Source of the DNA: Candidatus Nitrotoga sp. BS
GTDB lineage: Bacteria; Pseudomonadota; Gammaproteobacteria; Burkholderiales; Gallionellaceae
Length of the DNA stretch: 41,389 nucleotides
Direction of reading: 5' to 3'
Assembly (NCBI RefSeq): GCF_927797785.1
Contig: NZ_CAKMLL010000098.1
Location: 1-41,389 of the forward strand
Below are positions 19,536 through 30,307 of this stretch, piece after piece (within the stretch, counting starts at the first letter, position 1; each line of letters opens with the position of its first letter). The position numbers and the translations under genes were made by a program. The notes under the pieces are model-generated. The model was given only the letters and a program-made list of their open reading frames with translations, was not told where the DNA came from and did not search any database.

Positions 19536-20015
19536 TTAACTCACTCGAGGTTTGGACTTTACAGGCGATTTGCGCACTGCCTCGACCGCCTCAGAAAAAT
19601 CTCTCACATCCTGGAAGCTTTTGTAAACCGACGCGAAACGAATGTAGGCCACCTTGTCCAGCTTCAATAATTCCTTCATCACCATCTCACCGATTTGCCG
19701 GGAGTCGACTTCACGTTCGCCGAGAGCGAACACACTTTGTATCACGTGATCTATGGCCGCATCCACCAGTTTGGTGGGAACCGGACGTTTATGCAGCGCA
19801 CGATTAAAGCTGGTGTTCAGCTTTTTTTCATCGAACTCAGCGCGCATGCCGTTCTGCTTGACCACCTGGGGCATTCGCAGCTCGACTGTTTCATAGGTGG
19901 TAAAGCGTTTTTCGCAAGATAGGCAGCGGCGGCGGCGGCGGATGCTATCGCCCTCCTCACTTTCGCGTGTATCCACCACTTGGGTGTCGGGGCCTTTGCA
20001 AAATGGACATTTCAT
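19536..20015 (-). CDS. nrdR: Transcriptional repressor NrdR
   Basis: NrdR senses ATP/dATP and represses ribonucleotide reductase genes at NrdR boxes. From ATG 20015 the protein has 160 residues: a zinc ribbon with Cys3, Cys6, Cys31 and Cys34 (MKCPFCKG and [12 protein letters not shown]) and an ATP-cone domain from about residue 45. The frame is open for 23 codons upstream, but the zinc ribbon at the N-terminus fixes the start. No NrdR box or nrd gene is in the window; the glyA-nrdR-ribD neighbourhood is standard in betaproteobacteria and gammaproteobacteria. Confidence 0.95.
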   Translation of the reverse strand: MKCPFCKGPDTQVVDTRESEEGDSIRRRRRCLSCEKRFTTYETVELRMPQVVKQNGMRAEFDEKKLNTSFNRALHKRPVPTKLVDAAIDHVIQSVFALGEREVDSRQIGEMVMKELLKLDKVAYIRFASVYKSFQDVRDFSEAVEAVRKSPVKSKPRVS

Positions 20016-20148
20016 AAGGTTAAAGAATAAAAAGCTGGAGTTGGCAGTCGAAAAACGAAAGTTGAGGCGTAATGAAGCGAACAAAAAGTCATAGTGCCTC
20101 GGTTTTTCTTAGCTCTCTTTCCTTAGTCTCTCCCTCCCTATTGTTACG

Positions 20149-21393
20149 CTAACCATACACTGGAAATTTCGCGCATAGCTGCTTCACATCTTCCGCCACG
20201 CGGTTGATCACCTCATCATCATTCGGTGCATTCAGTACATCCGCAATCAGGTGCGCCAATTGCTCCGCCTCCAGTTCTTTAAAGCCGCGCGTGGTCATGG
20301 CTGGGCTACCGATGCGAATACCGCTGGTAACGAACGGCTTTTGGGGGTCGTTAGGGATAGCGTTCTTGTTCACCGTGATGTGGGCTCGACCCAGCGCCGC
20401 TTCGGCTTCCTTGCCGGTGATGTGCTTGGATTGTAGATCCACCAGAAACATGTGGCAGTCGGTGCGTCCGGACACAATGCGCAGGCCACGTTCCTGTAAG
20501 ACCTTGGCCATCACGCGGGCGTTATCAATCACCTGTTGCTGGCATTCCTTGAATTCCACACTCATCGCCTCCTTGAACGCCACGGCCTTGGCGGCGATTA
20601 CATGCATCAAGGGGCCACCCTGTATACCAGGGAATATTGCGGAATTGAGCACTTTTTCAAATTCTGCCTTAGCCAGGATAATGCCGCCACGTGGGCCACG
20701 CAACGTTTTGTGGGTGGTGCTGGTGACAAAATCAGCGATACCCACCGGGCTGGGATAAAAACCGGCCGCCACCAATCCGGCATAATGAGCCATGTCCACG
20801 AACAAATATGCCCCTACGCTGTCGGCGATGGCGCGGAAGCGCTTCCAGTCGATCACTAGCGCATAGGCGGAAGCACCGGCAACGATCATCTTGGGCTTAT
20901 GTTCCTGAGCCAGCTTTTCCACTGCGTCGTAGTCAATCTCTTCTTTTTCATTGAGACCGTAAGCAATTGCGTGATACAGCTTGCCACTAATACTCACAGA
21001 AGCGCCATGAGTCAGATGGCCGCCATGTGCCAGTGACATGCCCAGAATGGTATCGCCCGGCTTGAGTACTGACATATATACCGCCTGATTGGCTTGCGAG
21101 CCGGAATGAGGCTGGACATTGGCATATTCAGCACCAAACAAAGCTTTTACGCGATCAATAGCCAGCTGTTCCGCCACGTCCACGTATTCGCAGCCGCCAT
21201 AGTAGCGCTTTCCGGGATACCCTTCGGCATACTTGTTGGTCAACTTGCTGCCCTGCGCCTCCATCACTGCCGGGCTGGTGTAATTTTCTGAAGCGATCAA
21301 CTCAATATGATCCTCCTGACGGCGACTTTCATCTTGGATCGCTGCCCATAATTCAGGGTCGGCATGAGCTATAGTGTTTTTGATAGAGAACAT
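20149..21393 (-). CDS. glyA: Serine hydroxymethyltransferase
   Basis: GlyA interconverts serine and glycine with THF, supplying one-carbon units. From ATG 21393 the protein has 414 residues. The PLP lysine is Lys229 in [32 protein letters not shown] and the [15 protein letters not shown] segment near the N-terminus are intact. An in-frame extension of 30 codons upstream has no family similarity. It is first in the block leading to nusB, with a 133-base gap before nrdR that may hold a separate promoter. Confidence 0.97.
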   Translation of the reverse strand: MFSIKNTIAHADPELWAAIQDESRRQEDHIELIASENYTSPAVMEAQGSKLTNKYAEGYPGKRYYGGCEYVDVAEQLAIDRVKALFGAEYANVQPHSGSQANQAVYMSVLKPGDTILGMSLAHGGHLTHGASVSISGKLYHAIAYGLNEKEEIDYDAVEKLAQEHKPKMIVAGASAYALVIDWKRFRAIADSVGAYLFVDMAHYAGLVAAGFYPSPVGIADFVTSTTHKTLRGPRGGIILAKAEFEKVLNSAIFPGIQGGPLMHVIAAKAVAFKEAMSVEFKECQQQVIDNARVMAKVLQERGLRIVSGRTDCHMFLVDLQSKHITGKEAEAALGRAHITVNKNAIPNDPQKPFVTSGIRIGSPAMTTRGFKELEAEQLAHLIADVLNAPNDDEVINRVAEDVKQLCAKFPVYG

Positions 21394-21821
21394 GACTGAT
21401 TTCCAATAGGTCAATGAAGGAGAAAAGGCGTGTATTTTATCACGTTGGCTGGGAACAAACTTGTTACAGCCTTGTGAGCGCATGCACTATAAAGTGCACA
21501 TCACTTAGTAGACCCGAGTCTCACCAGTAAGAAATGGGGGGTTATCAGCTGTACACGGCAAAAATGAGATCGTTGATAACGATGCATCGCCGTGCTTTGA
21601 CTGGCTGTTTTTCCGTTGATGGGGCTTTGTGAAGCTGTAAAAATAGTTGGATTGGGTTGCATTACAGATAATAAATAATTGCTTTACATTAAATGGGATG
21701 TTTTTCGCTACGGTCGGTCCACTCTGGTATGAAGCTGGGCACGGCATCCAACTTTCTTTTTGTCGAAAGCAAAACTCCGAATGATTCCGCGAGTACGGAT
21801 ACCCGACCCGAGGCGATCCTT
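21394..21821. other. Intergenic region between glyA and the response regulator gene
   Basis: These 428 bases precede glyA and follow the regulator gene on the - strand. A 112-codon frame here has no recognisable similarity and is judged spurious. A perfect 6-base palindrome (TGCACT/AGTGCA, 21483-21498) about 90 bases before glyA could be an operator. A TAAAAT box nearer glyA may be its -10, without a clear -35. An inverted repeat CGATCC/GGATCG overlaps the regulator stop codon but lacks a T-run. Confidence 0.4.
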
Positions 21822-24053
21822 TTAGCAGGATCGGGCGGAGCACTGTTGCGCTAGCATCGCCTCAATTTGCTCCGAAGACACGGGCGGACTGAATAAATAG
21901 CCTTGCATCTGGTCGCATTCGAGCGATCTCAGCAATTGCGCCTGCTTTTTTGTTTCAACCCCTTCTGCGACTACCTTCAGATTTAGCGAGTGAGCCAACA
22001 ATATGATGGTCGAGACAATAGCTCTGTTTTCCACGCTGTTTTCTATATCGACGATAAAAGCGCGATCAATCTTCAGTATGTCTATCGGAAGTTTCGCGAC
22101 GTAGGCAAGCGACGAGTATCCCGTTCCAAAATCGTCAATTGCTATGAGTACGTTCATATCCCTTAGTGCTGCGAGTTTCATGATATTCCGTTCAACATCC
22201 TCCATGATCAGGCTCTCAGTGATTTCCAGATCGAGTCCATGCACATTCATTTGGTCTGCGCCAATGACCTGCTGTACAACGGTAACAAAGTCTTTGTGCC
22301 TGAGCTGGATGGACGAAACATTAACGGCGATGCGCGGGGGCTGTAATCCTGCCGCCTGCCATCGACGGTAGTCCTCCATGCTTTTTCTGATGACCCATTC
22401 TCCGACGTCGAGTATCAATCCGGTTTCCTCCAGCAGCGGGATAAATTCTGACGGTGGTACCATACCTCTTTCTGGATCGTTCCATCGTATCAGCCCTTCC
22501 AACCCATTGATATGTCCGGTCATGAGATCAACCTTTGGCTGGTAATAGAGTACGAACTGCTTTTCTTCCAATGCCTTGCCAAGCTTGTTTTCAAGGAACA
22601 GTTTTCCGGCAACCCGGTCATTCATCTGCGGCGTATAGAATAAATACCGTTCCCCTGACGCCGTCGCTTTGTTGAGTGCTGTTTTCGCATTGATTAACAG
22701 CGTATCCGCATTGTCTCCATCGTTCGGGAACAGCGCTATGCCAGAACGGATGGATATGCGCAGATCGGTTCCGTCCACTGTGAAAGGCTGCTGGAAAAGC
22801 GGAATGATGGTTCGTTCCAGAAGGTGCAAGGAGTCAGACTCATCTTTCACGTCTACGAGCAAAATGGTAAAGCTGTCGGGACCCGTGCAGGCCACCAGAT
22901 GGGGCTCCACAACTGCGGTTTTCAGACGCTCCGCAGCCAGCTTAAGCAGGGAATCACCAGCCTGGCGTCCTAGCGTGTCATTTACATTGCGGAAGCGTTC
23001 CAGCTCAATATATATAACCACCAGGATCTCGCAATCCTTTTTAGCGGCGTTCACCTGCTGATTCGCACGGTCGCAAAAAAGCGTGCGGTTGGGAAGCTCT
23101 GTCAGAGCATCGTAATAGGCCAGATAGTCGAGTTTTTCTTCCTTGGATATGTAATTAAGCGCAAAGGAAACATCCCCGGCCAACTCGTTCAAAAGTCGCA
23201 TTTCATCGTCTGTAAAATAGCCCGGGGCTGCCGCATAAAATGCGATTAATCCCACTGACTGATTTTCCACCTGCAGCGGCAAAATCACCATCGAACCGTA
23301 GCCACGCGACAAGGCCTCTTTCTTGTACTTAACTCTCGAATCCGACTTAATATCGTTGACAATGATTGCCTTCCCGCTGAGCAACGCCAGTTTGGCGACA
23401 CCTTCGGGTAAGTGGTGTGAGCCGCATCCCACTGCTTCCAGATAGCCGTCGTTATGACCCGCCCATATCTCAGTACTGGTGTAGTGTGTGTCCGGTTGAA
23501 CGAGACCAATCCACACCATCATGAATTGACCATGCTCCACGGCGATATGACAAACCTCTTTGAATAATTGCGGACAGTCGTGAATGCGCACGAGCGCGGA
23601 ATTGATACCGCTCAACACCTTCTGAATGCGCGAAAGCTTGGCAAGCTGCTCAAACGAACGGCTCGCGCGCAGCATGTATCGTACGCGATAGCCCAATATC
23701 GGCCAGTTGATTGGTTTCTGGATGAAATCCGTGGCACCGGACTGATAGGCGCGGTCGATGGACTCTACATCGTTGAGTCCTGTCATCATCAGTATCGGGA
23801 CATGCTGTCCCGCCGACATTGCGCGCAATTCACTGCACACGGCGAATCCGTCCTTGCCTGGCATCTGCACATCAAGCAGCACTATGTCAGGCGTATCACC
23901 ACTGAATGCCGCCAACCCGGACGTTCCGCTCTCGGCTTCAATGACCCGCAAACCACACTGCTCGAGAACCACACGCGCCAACAAACGCATGGCCTCATCG
24001 TCGTCAATTATCAGCGCAAGTGGTGCACGCACGGAAAGGCTCTCGTCCTTCAT
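21822..24053 (-). CDS. Response regulator REC-GAF-GGDEF-EAL, probable c-di-GMP phosphodiesterase
   Basis: The 743 residues fall into a receiver domain (about 12-130, phosphoacceptor Asp61 in LLDVQMPG), a GAF domain (about 155-305), a GGDEF domain (about 315-475) and an EAL domain (about 485-735). The GGDEF signature is replaced by GPDSF near residue 390, so cyclase activity is unlikely. The EAL domain has the variant EGL in LEGLIRW but keeps [17 protein letters not shown] and VAEGVET, so c-di-GMP hydrolysis is plausible. Phosphorylation of the receiver and a GAF ligand could both tune it. It overlaps the upstream kinase gene by four bases, marking the pair as a two-component system. Confidence 0.9.
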   Translation of the reverse strand: MKDESLSVRAPLALIIDDDEAMRLLARVVLEQCGLRVIEAESGTSGLAAFSGDTPDIVLLDVQMPGKDGFAVCSELRAMSAGQHVPILMMTGLNDVESIDRAYQSGATDFIQKPINWPILGYRVRYMLRASRSFEQLAKLSRIQKVLSGINSALVRIHDCPQLFKEVCHIAVEHGQFMMVWIGLVQPDTHYTSTEIWAGHNDGYLEAVGCGSHHLPEGVAKLALLSGKAIIVNDIKSDSRVKYKKEALSRGYGSMVILPLQVENQSVGLIAFYAAAPGYFTDDEMRLLNELAGDVSFALNYISKEEKLDYLAYYDALTELPNRTLFCDRANQQVNAAKKDCEILVVIYIELERFRNVNDTLGRQAGDSLLKLAAERLKTAVVEPHLVACTGPDSFTILLVDVKDESDSLHLLERTIIPLFQQPFTVDGTDLRISIRSGIALFPNDGDNADTLLINAKTALNKATASGERYLFYTPQMNDRVAGKLFLENKLGKALEEKQFVLYYQPKVDLMTGHINGLEGLIRWNDPERGMVPPSEFIPLLEETGLILDVGEWVIRKSMEDYRRWQAAGLQPPRIAVNVSSIQLRHKDFVTVVQQVIGADQMNVHGLDLEITESLIMEDVERNIMKLAALRDMNVLIAIDDFGTGYSSLAYVAKLPIDILKIDRAFIVDIENSVENRAIVSTIILLAHSLNLKVVAEGVETKKQAQLLRSLECDQMQGYLFSPPVSSEQIEAMLAQQCSARSC

Positions 24054-27000
24054 ATCGGGTTAAATTGCATTTGAAGAGCAAGTATCAATTTGGTGTATTC
24101 TTCCTGAATTAACCCAAATCGCGCCTGTGCTTCTTCGTACTTACCGTCGCGCGCGTAATGTTCCATCTCTTCGCACAAGGTAGCCATCCTGAGCGCGCCC
24201 AGATTGGCGCTGCTTGACTTACAGGTATGCGCTGCTCGACTCATCGCGGCCCAATCACATCGAACCTCTGCGTCCCGTATAGCATCGAGGAGCTTGGGCG
24301 TATTTTCCAGGTACAACGTGATTATCTTGTTCAAAATATTTGGAGTTCCTGGCCGCTGTAGGGCACGTATCCTGTCCAACGCTTGGAAATCAAGCAGTCT
24401 GCGATCCGCAATCGGAGCGATGGCAACGGATGGCAGATCTGGAGTCTGAGCTGGTGAAGGCTGACCCCCGCCTACGGGCAGCCAACACCGCAGCACCGCA
24501 GCCAGTTGCTCATGAGTGAATGGCTTGGATAGATAGTCATCCATCCCTACGGCCAGACATCGTTCGTGGTTGCCGATCACAGCATCGGCTGTAAGGGCGA
24601 TGATCGGAACACGACGCGCGCTTGGAGCCCCATCGCTAGAGGTGGAGGACATGGCTGCCAAAGCTTCTTGTCGGCGAATCTCTGTAGTAGCGGCAAAACC
24701 GTCCATTTCCGGCATCTGGCAGTCCATAAGGATCAAGTCGAAGGCATCGTCGGAAATTTTACTGGAAAATGCCGCCACAGCTTTCCGCCCATTGTCCGCA
24801 ACCTCTACCTGCCTACACAAGTCCTGCAGCATGGCTATAGCAACTTCCTGATTAATCGGACTGTCCTCAACCAGGAGCACTTTCGCATTCAAGCAAGAAT
24901 AGCTACGTGCTGCAAAACTGAAAGCGGCGAACTCATCTGTTTTTTTGGGCGTATTCGTAAATGCGACGATGCAATCGAAAAGCTGCGATTGAGACACCGG
25001 CTTGCTCAATACGCCAGCGAGGTTTAGCTCGCACGCAACTGCATCAGAGACTTCGTGACTCATGGAGCTCAATAACACGAGTTTTAGCGAAGTATTCTTT
25101 GATGAATTGCGAATGCGCCTGGCAAGCTCCAGACCAGTCAGATCAGGCATAGTTGAATCCAGAATCGCGAATTTGTATGGTTCGCTTGCGTCTAGCATTG
25201 CCAGTACTTCGGTGCCGTTGGCCGCTATATCGACATTTATTCCCCATGCGCCGAGCTGCCGACAGAGGATTTCGCAATTCGCTGCATTGTCACCTACGAT
25301 CAGGCCACGCGCACCAGGCAGGATAGACGGAAATTCCATGGAATGAGAAGTCGCTTGCGACGATGGTGCGCATTTTTTTAGATGTGCAGTAAACCAGAAG
25401 GTCGAGCCCTTGCCCACTTCACTTTCGAGTCCGATCTCGCCGCCTAACATCTCCGCAAGCTGCTTTGAAATGGTAAGCCCCAATCCTGTGCCGCCGTACT
25501 TGCGAGTGGTACTGGTATCCGCCTGGGAAAAAACCTCGAAGATTCGAGCTTGCGCATCCATTGCGATACCAACCCCGGAGTCGCTAACCTCAAAACGCAA
25601 CAATACTGCGTCGGTCCGGTTTTCAACGATTTTTACCCGAATTATAATTTCGCCGGTTTCAGTGAATTTGATGGCGTTGCCGATCAGGTTGGTGAGTATC
25701 TGCCGCAGCCGCCAGGGATCGCCTATGAGTGTGTTGGGCACACCGAACGCAAATTGATAGTGAATCTCAAGCCTCTTGGCCTGGGCAGGTTCGGCAAGCA
25801 GTCGCATCATTTCGTCAACCAGGTCGCGCAGGTTGAACTCAACGTTTTCAAGCTCCAGCTTTCCGGACTCGATCTTGGAAAAATCAAGAATGTCGTTGAT
25901 AAGCTTGAGCAGCGTCTCGCCGGAGCGCTGCACAATTTCCGCATAGCGCCGCTGCGGACCGAGTAATTTGGTGCTCAGCAACATCTCGGCCATCCCCAAC
26001 ACGCCGTTCATCGGCGTGCGAATCTCATGGCTCATCCTGGCCAAGAACGCGGATTTGGCATGATTTGCCGCTTCTGCGGCTTCCTTGGCGGCAATGAGTT
26101 CCTGTTCATTGCGCTTGCGCGCGTCATACGCAAGCTTTGCTTCACTCTCCCGCTTCGCTGTCTGCGCGAGCTTCCAGCTCACGCGGCCCAAGGCCGCGAT
26201 GAAGAGCATTAGCAGCAAGCTTGCGATCATCGCACGCAAAACAAACGTCCCAGCTTCGGCGCTGGAAGCCGCCAATTGTTCCTGCTCCGAAACGCCAACG
26301 ACCAAGGTAAGTGGGAATGCATACATTTGCCTGATGCCGGTGAAGCGAACCACACCGTCCCACGTGTTATTGAACCTATGCGAGGTCACGGTGTCCTGCA
26401 TGGCACCGGTCGCAAGTAACTTGTCATTGTTAAATTTGTCGCCGGAAAACACTGCGTCGCCCGTGCGGCGAACCCAAAACACGCCATCCTCCGTTCCTAC
26501 AAGCCCCAGCAATCCATGATCTCCCAGCTTGTTTTTTTCGTAACCGCTGACGAAATAGGCTGCATCCGTCGTCAAGGTTACGATTCCTGCGAGGCTTCCA
26601 TCGGGCGCGTTTATACCGCGACTGAATTCCATTCTCCACTCGCCGTTCTTAGAGTGTTGCGAAGTACGGCTAATCCTCAAATCAGGTGATTTAAGATGAT
26701 ATGCGTAGTTCTCAACCGCATCAGCGTTCATGTCTCCGGCACGGGTACTCGCGATTGATTTCCCGCTTGAGTCCGTAATACTTATTGCAAATAGCAGATC
26801 TGGAAGCAGCAAGTTTTTTTGACTCAGAGCTGACAGCACCATCGGATCGCCGGATGACTCATAAGCGTACTTTACAACTTGCAAAGTGTGATCGATTTGG
26901 AGCAAGTTGCGTAGCATCTGCGCTTCATATGTATCTACAAGTTCGATAGCTGTAGCCTGTACGCTGCGCTCGGCGTTCGCCCGCTCGACCTTGATCAGAT

Positions 27001-27133
27001 TAAATGTGCCCCCCCAGATCACTGCAAGACAAATGGCTGCTATCACAGGAAACAGGATTTCAGGCTCTGCCAAGCGACTGAACCAGCGGAGCAAGACGGC
27101 GGATTTAATGCGGGGCAGATTTAACGAAAGCAT
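24050..27133 (-). CDS. Hybrid sensor histidine kinase, PDC/Cache-HK-REC-REC-HPt
   Basis: This 1027-residue BarA-like phosphorelay kinase has a first membrane helix near residues 28-48, a periplasmic PDC/Cache-like sensor (about 50-295), a second helix near 300-322, and a coiled coil leading into HisKA with His369 ([11 protein letters not shown]). The ATPase boxes are [17 protein letters not shown] and GGTGLGLTI. Two receivers follow: the first, around Asp659 (ILDSTMPD), has a divergent acidic pocket (GDNAAN where DD is usual); the second has Asp804 ([11 protein letters not shown]) with VEDSPINQE. The C-terminal HPt domain has His969 in [18 protein letters not shown] precedes the ATG. The HPt probably passes phosphate to the overlapping downstream regulator. 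Confidence 0.93.
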   Translation of the reverse strand: MLSLNLPRIKSAVLLRWFSRLAEPEILFPVIAAICLAVIWGGTFNLIKVERANAERSVQATAIELVDTYEAQMLRNLLQIDHTLQVVKYAYESSGDPMVLSALSQKNLLLPDLLFAISITDSSGKSIASTRAGDMNADAVENYAYHLKSPDLRISRTSQHSKNGEWRMEFSRGINAPDGSLAGIVTLTTDAAYFVSGYEKNKLGDHGLLGLVGTEDGVFWVRRTGDAVFSGDKFNNDKLLATGAMQDTVTSHRFNNTWDGVVRFTGIRQMYAFPLTLVVGVSEQEQLAASSAEAGTFVLRAMIASLLLMLFIAALGRVSWKLAQTAKRESEAKLAYDARKRNEQELIAAKEAAEAANHAKSAFLARMSHEIRTPMNGVLGMAEMLLSTKLLGPQRRYAEIVQRSGETLLKLINDILDFSKIESGKLELENVEFNLRDLVDEMMRLLAEPAQAKRLEIHYQFAFGVPNTLIGDPWRLRQILTNLIGNAIKFTETGEIIIRVKIVENRTDAVLLRFEVSDSGVGIAMDAQARIFEVFSQADTSTTRKYGGTGLGLTISKQLAEMLGGEIGLESEVGKGSTFWFTAHLKKCAPSSQATSHSMEFPSILPGARGLIVGDNAANCEILCRQLGAWGINVDIAANGTEVLAMLDASEPYKFAILDSTMPDLTGLELARRIRNSSKNTSLKLVLLSSMSHEVSDAVACELNLAGVLSKPVSQSQLFDCIVAFTNTPKKTDEFAAFSFAARSYSCLNAKVLLVEDSPINQEVAIAMLQDLCRQVEVADNGRKAVAAFSSKISDDAFDLILMDCQMPEMDGFAATTEIRRQEALAAMSSTSSDGAPSARRVPIIALTADAVIGNHERCLAVGMDDYLSKPFTHEQLAAVLRCWLPVGGGQPSPAQTPDLPSVAIAPIADRRLLDFQALDRIRALQRPGTPNILNKIITLYLENTPKLLDAIRDAEVRCDWAAMSRAAHTCKSSSANLGALRMATLCEEMEHYARDGKYEEAQARFGLIQEEYTKLILALQMQFNPI

Positions 27134-27381
27134 TATATTCCTTCAGCTTCCTCAGTTAGGCTGGGCAATACCATAAAAAATTTATGCTCCGGTCGAAAGG
27201 ACAAAATCAGAAGATGACACTGGTTCAGAGACATCTCAGGGAAGCCATTGATAATTCCGGCGGCCTTTTTCCCCAGCGGCCTCATCGCTTACATAACAAC
27301 TAAATGCCGCGCTGAATCTTTTTACTCGTGTTGTCTTGAGACTACAATTGTTAGACTCACCCATAGGCCGCAGCACTGCCA

Positions 27382-27825
27382 CTATTGGGGAAACAATACA
27401 GTGACATTCCTATCGACCTGGCTCCTGTCTATATAGCAGATGACGTTTGGCTTTTCCGCAACCAGTCGCTTCGCCCCTGCTTCTGTAGCGACCTCTCGTG
27501 GCGGCTGGCCCCTGCCGGTAAAAATTAGTTTTGACCAGTGGGCTTTGATTTGCGCCTGGGACTTGCCGATTAGCTGGGTGTAGAACTCTTCGCGTAGCGG
27601 AGAGTTCTCGGCGAGATCACACGGTATTGCCGGGGTGCCGTCGGGAAAACGAGCGGACCGTCCCAAATAAATGTCTGTCAATTGGTTTAATGTCAGCGAA
27701 GTCACCGAGCTTTTGGCTGAAACCACGGCCACCACATCCGCGAATGCGGAAGCAGGGCTGGCGATCAGGCAGAGAATCAGCATGATCGCAGCGCTCATTT
27801 TCAACTTGAATGCCATGCGTTCCAT
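27382..27825 (-). CDS. Small periplasmic phosphate-binding-like protein
   Basis: This is a single-domain periplasmic protein of about 147 residues with a signal peptide ending near ASPASAFA. The mature part resembles the PBP-like fold of PstS-type proteins reduced to one lobe: SVTSLTLNQLTDIYLGRSARFPDG is the hallmark, followed by LREEFYTQLIG and the tail VICYIDRSQVD. Proteins of this kind are often annotated as phosphate ABC transporter substrate-binding proteins but lie without ABC genes, as here, so a sensing or chaperone role is equally possible. The start is uncertain: ATG 27825, ATG 27816 or TTG 27834, the last overlapping the porin stop. It precedes the kinase gene by about 250 bases. 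Confidence 0.75.
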   Translation of the reverse strand: MERMAFKLKMSAAIMLILCLIASPASAFADVVAVVSAKSSVTSLTLNQLTDIYLGRSARFPDGTPAIPCDLAENSPLREEFYTQLIGKSQAQIKAHWSKLIFTGRGQPPREVATEAGAKRLVAEKPNVICYIDRSQVDRNVTVLFPQ

Positions 27826-27830
27826 AGCGT

Positions 27831-29171
27831 TCAAAATATGAAATCCAAAGCGATGCCGACTGCGCTGACCTTACCGCCAGGCTGGAAGTTCGGCTGGACG
27901 TTACCCAGCCTTCCGCTCGAAGTCGAATCCAGCATCATATAATCGTACTGTGCCTTGAACGCGATGTTCTTCATGAAGTCCCAGCGTACGCCAACAGCTA
28001 AGCTTTTCTGCCCGAATGCCCCGGCAGTCAGTGTACGATTGATCCCATCATTGAGTGCCGCCGCACCGGCGGCGAGGGAGGGAATAACCGCCAATGCGGT
28101 GACCGGAATTTCTGCTTCAGACTGCTTTTCGGGGCTCAGCTGCGCCACCGTCATATAGGGAGTGAACTTGCCAATTCGGTAACCCGCTGTGGCATACCAT
28201 GCCGTGGATTTTGCCAGGAACGAATATCCGTTGAAATGGGCTAATTCTGCCATGAGCAGCCACTGGTCGCGGTCATAGCTTGCGCTGAATGAAAAAAATG
28301 AAATCAGCGCGTTTTCGAAGCGATATTTATTTGATAAATTGAGCGATTGACTACCTATCGAGGCAAAACCGGGAATAGCAGAGAGTGTATTGCCGAATTG
28401 AGTTAATCCTTCAAAAAGCGCGTCAGTCTCCGGAGTATGCAAATCGACTCGCGCCCGCGAATAGGACGCACGCAGAGTTATCGGTCCGTAGTCCAGCGTA
28501 TTCGCCAAGGATATACTATTCTTTACCTTGGCAGTTCCGGAATTCGGCAGCTTCGGGCTGATCTCTCCGTAGGAGAGATGCACCATGTTCATCGCTTCGC
28601 CAACGCCGAACCGGTAATTTACATCGACACCGTCTTTGTTGATAAACGGTAAAAGCCCGTAGACTTCTTGTGGTGGCCGAATCCACAGATTAGCATAGCC
28701 CACCAGGCGTGAATCCGACACCATAAATGGCGTCGTTACAGTGCGGCCGACCCGGATGTCGAAATCCGGGGTGAACTGGTACTTCAGATTAGCCCACTCG
28801 ACGCTAGGTTCGTAGCTATTGTTATACTGATGCTTGGAAACCAGCTGAAGGACGGCGGAAAATTTGTCGCTAAATCGCGCGTCGGCCTGCACGCCTAACT
28901 TCGTGTCCACACCCATGGCCCAACTACGTGTATATCCGGCGCCATTCGGTTCGAAGGGCCCGTGCGTAAAATCAGCATTTTTTGCATTCGAGTGAACGCC
29001 GCCAAGCGTACCGAATCCGCGCAGTTTAAAAGTAGGGCTCTCCCCGTCGTCGGAAGCACACGCGGTCGGAGCCGTGGCTCCAGAGAATATGACCGCAGCG
29101 ATGAAGGCACACCGTATTGAATTGAATATGTCGATATGTTTCAAAATCTTCTCATTTGCATCATCTCGCAC
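27831..29171 (-). CDS. Outer-membrane porin-like beta-barrel protein
   Basis: The protein has a hydrophobic export signal (AFIAAVIFSG) ending near TACA and then about 400 residues of alternating polar and hydrophobic strands closing with the terminal aromatic ALDFIF expected of outer-membrane barrels. FKLRGFGTLGGVHS at the mature N-terminus and VGRTVTTPFMVSDSRLVGYANLW are typical of porins found beside sensory genes in betaproteobacteria. The substrate is unknown. The start is GTG 29171 or, with a better-shaped signal peptide and GAGAAG nearby, TTG 29144. The stop touches the next gene. Confidence 0.8.
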   Translation of the reverse strand: MRDDANEKILKHIDIFNSIRCAFIAAVIFSGATAPTACASDDGESPTFKLRGFGTLGGVHSNAKNADFTHGPFEPNGAGYTRSWAMGVDTKLGVQADARFSDKFSAVLQLVSKHQYNNSYEPSVEWANLKYQFTPDFDIRVGRTVTTPFMVSDSRLVGYANLWIRPPQEVYGLLPFINKDGVDVNYRFGVGEAMNMVHLSYGEISPKLPNSGTAKVKNSISLANTLDYGPITLRASYSRARVDLHTPETDALFEGLTQFGNTLSAIPGFASIGSQSLNLSNKYRFENALISFFSFSASYDRDQWLLMAELAHFNGYSFLAKSTAWYATAGYRIGKFTPYMTVAQLSPEKQSEAEIPVTALAVIPSLAAGAAALNDGINRTLTAGAFGQKSLAVGVRWDFMKNIAFKAQYDYMMLDSTSSGRLGNVQPNFQPGGKVSAVGIALDFIF

Positions 29172-29514
29172 CTATGTGCTGGACTTATAGCGGCTAAATG
29201 ACAATAGACTTTAGGGACAGTTGAATTAAAACGAATCTTATGTGTTTTGATTGCGGCTGCAATGCTCGCAAAATATAACTTAGCATCTTTGCGCAAACTG
29301 ACAAGTTACCATTGCCTGCCTTTGCGAGCCTAGTTCATATGCGGATCGCACTTCTGTCTTGGAGCAAGCATTGGTTTTTCAAAAGATATCCTCAGCCATC
29401 GCAATTCGTTCGCTTTAAAGTCTATGATCAAGAATGAAATTTCTGTTCTGGTGCACCCATAAACAAACAGAAATAAACAGACGCTAACCTTATTATTGGT
29501 TATGTAGTTCAGCC
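29172..29514. other. Intergenic region between GT gene end and porin operon start
   Basis: These 343 bases should contain the promoter for the porin-sensor operon (near 29172-29260, - strand) and the end of the glycosyltransferase operon. A TATAAG box occurs about 30 bases before the porin GTG, but TTGTCA is only 9 bases away, too close to pair with it. A 62-codon frame is judged spurious. The hairpin near 29440-29473 is listed separately. Confidence 0.4.
29440..29473 (-). terminator. Possible terminator hairpin after the glycosyltransferase operon
   Basis: TTTCTGTT (29440-29447) pairs perfectly with AACAGAAA (29466-29473) around an 18-base loop; one more A-T pair extends it. It lies about 40 bases beyond the last gene of the operon. 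The stem is AT-rich and the T-run is weak, so this is a tentative call. Confidence 0.25.
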
Positions 29515-30273
29515 TCAAGCTACGCGGAAACTGTTACCGATGCGTAGCATTTGTACACGATCAAGGTTTTTCGCTAATGCCACCTGGCGGTTATTGCATT
29601 CTTGAACTGGTAGGCGACCTTGATATTTTTCCATAAACCGGGCACTAAATGCTTCGAACTTTTCACAATAGTTTCCGCGCGACTGGTGGGCTATTAAAAT
29701 ATCCTTACATACTGCCAATTTAAATCCTGCTAAATAGGCTGCGAAGGTAAAATCGGTGTCATAGATATGAAAACCATCGAAATTTTGTTCATCGAAGCGT
29801 ATTTCATTCACCACTCGTCGATTCACGGCAAAGAAAAACCCATCCAAAGCTTGAATCCCTTCAACGACCACCGAAGCTACCCCGCCCCATACTGACAAGT
29901 CGAAACGATTGCCAGGCCATACATCATCAGTGACCGGGTAGGCAACAATTCCGTGCATGTAGGGATCTCCTGCGTATCCCCAATTGCTGGCGACTAAATG
30001 ATTCGTGCCGGCGCAACCGACCAAATCATAAACATGAAGATGTTGGCGCAAACGAGAATGAAAATCGGTCGTAATTATCTCGATATCATCATGGCAAAAA
30101 ATCAGAATATCGCCCCGGCTTTGATTGATGCCACGGTTATACCCTTCGCAGAGTGACTGTGCGTCATGGATGCCGATAATCTCAAACGGGGTGTCTCCCA
30201 GTAGCTCAGTGTAGTTTTTTGAAATAAACGCGAATTTTTCTGGTTTTATGCTGCAAATGACTATTGAAATCAT
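29515..30273 (-). CDS. GT-A fold glycosyltransferase (family 2-like)
   Basis: The 252-residue protein begins with the GT-A nucleotide-binding strand MISIVICSIKP, has the usual NRGINQSRGDILIFCHDD segment with the metal-binding HDD at residues 61-63, and the acceptor-side region VWPGNRFDLSVWGG. FDGFHIYDTDFTFAAYLAGF resembles the ED-type catalytic-base region, and HQSRGNY a late metal-ligand region. It has no membrane segment, so it acts in the cytoplasm on a nucleotide-sugar donor. The start is set at 30273, since the open frame further upstream only overlaps the previous gene. It ends the operon of TPR-GT41 genes, 34 bases after the preceding stop, and likely extends or caps the sugar those enzymes attach (inference). 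Confidence 0.82.
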   Translation of the reverse strand: MISIVICSIKPEKFAFISKNYTELLGDTPFEIIGIHDAQSLCEGYNRGINQSRGDILIFCHDDIEIITTDFHSRLRQHLHVYDLVGCAGTNHLVASNWGYAGDPYMHGIVAYPVTDDVWPGNRFDLSVWGGVASVVVEGIQALDGFFFAVNRRVVNEIRFDEQNFDGFHIYDTDFTFAAYLAGFKLAVCKDILIAHQSRGNYCEKFEAFSARFMEKYQGRLPVQECNNRQVALAKNLDRVQMLRIGNSFRVA

Positions 30274-30307
30274 GTTACTTGGCACCGTTTCAATTGATAT
30301 ATAGCTA

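Noticed and set aside
16558-20148. FMN riboswitch controlling riboflavin genes
   Set aside because: The gaps inside the rib block are 133 bases or shorter, and none shows the conserved RFN sequence boxes.
21505-21843. 112-codon - strand frame after the response regulator
   Set aside because: No motif or plausible domain; contains the expected random mix of Ser, Pro and Cys, and overlaps the regulator's end.
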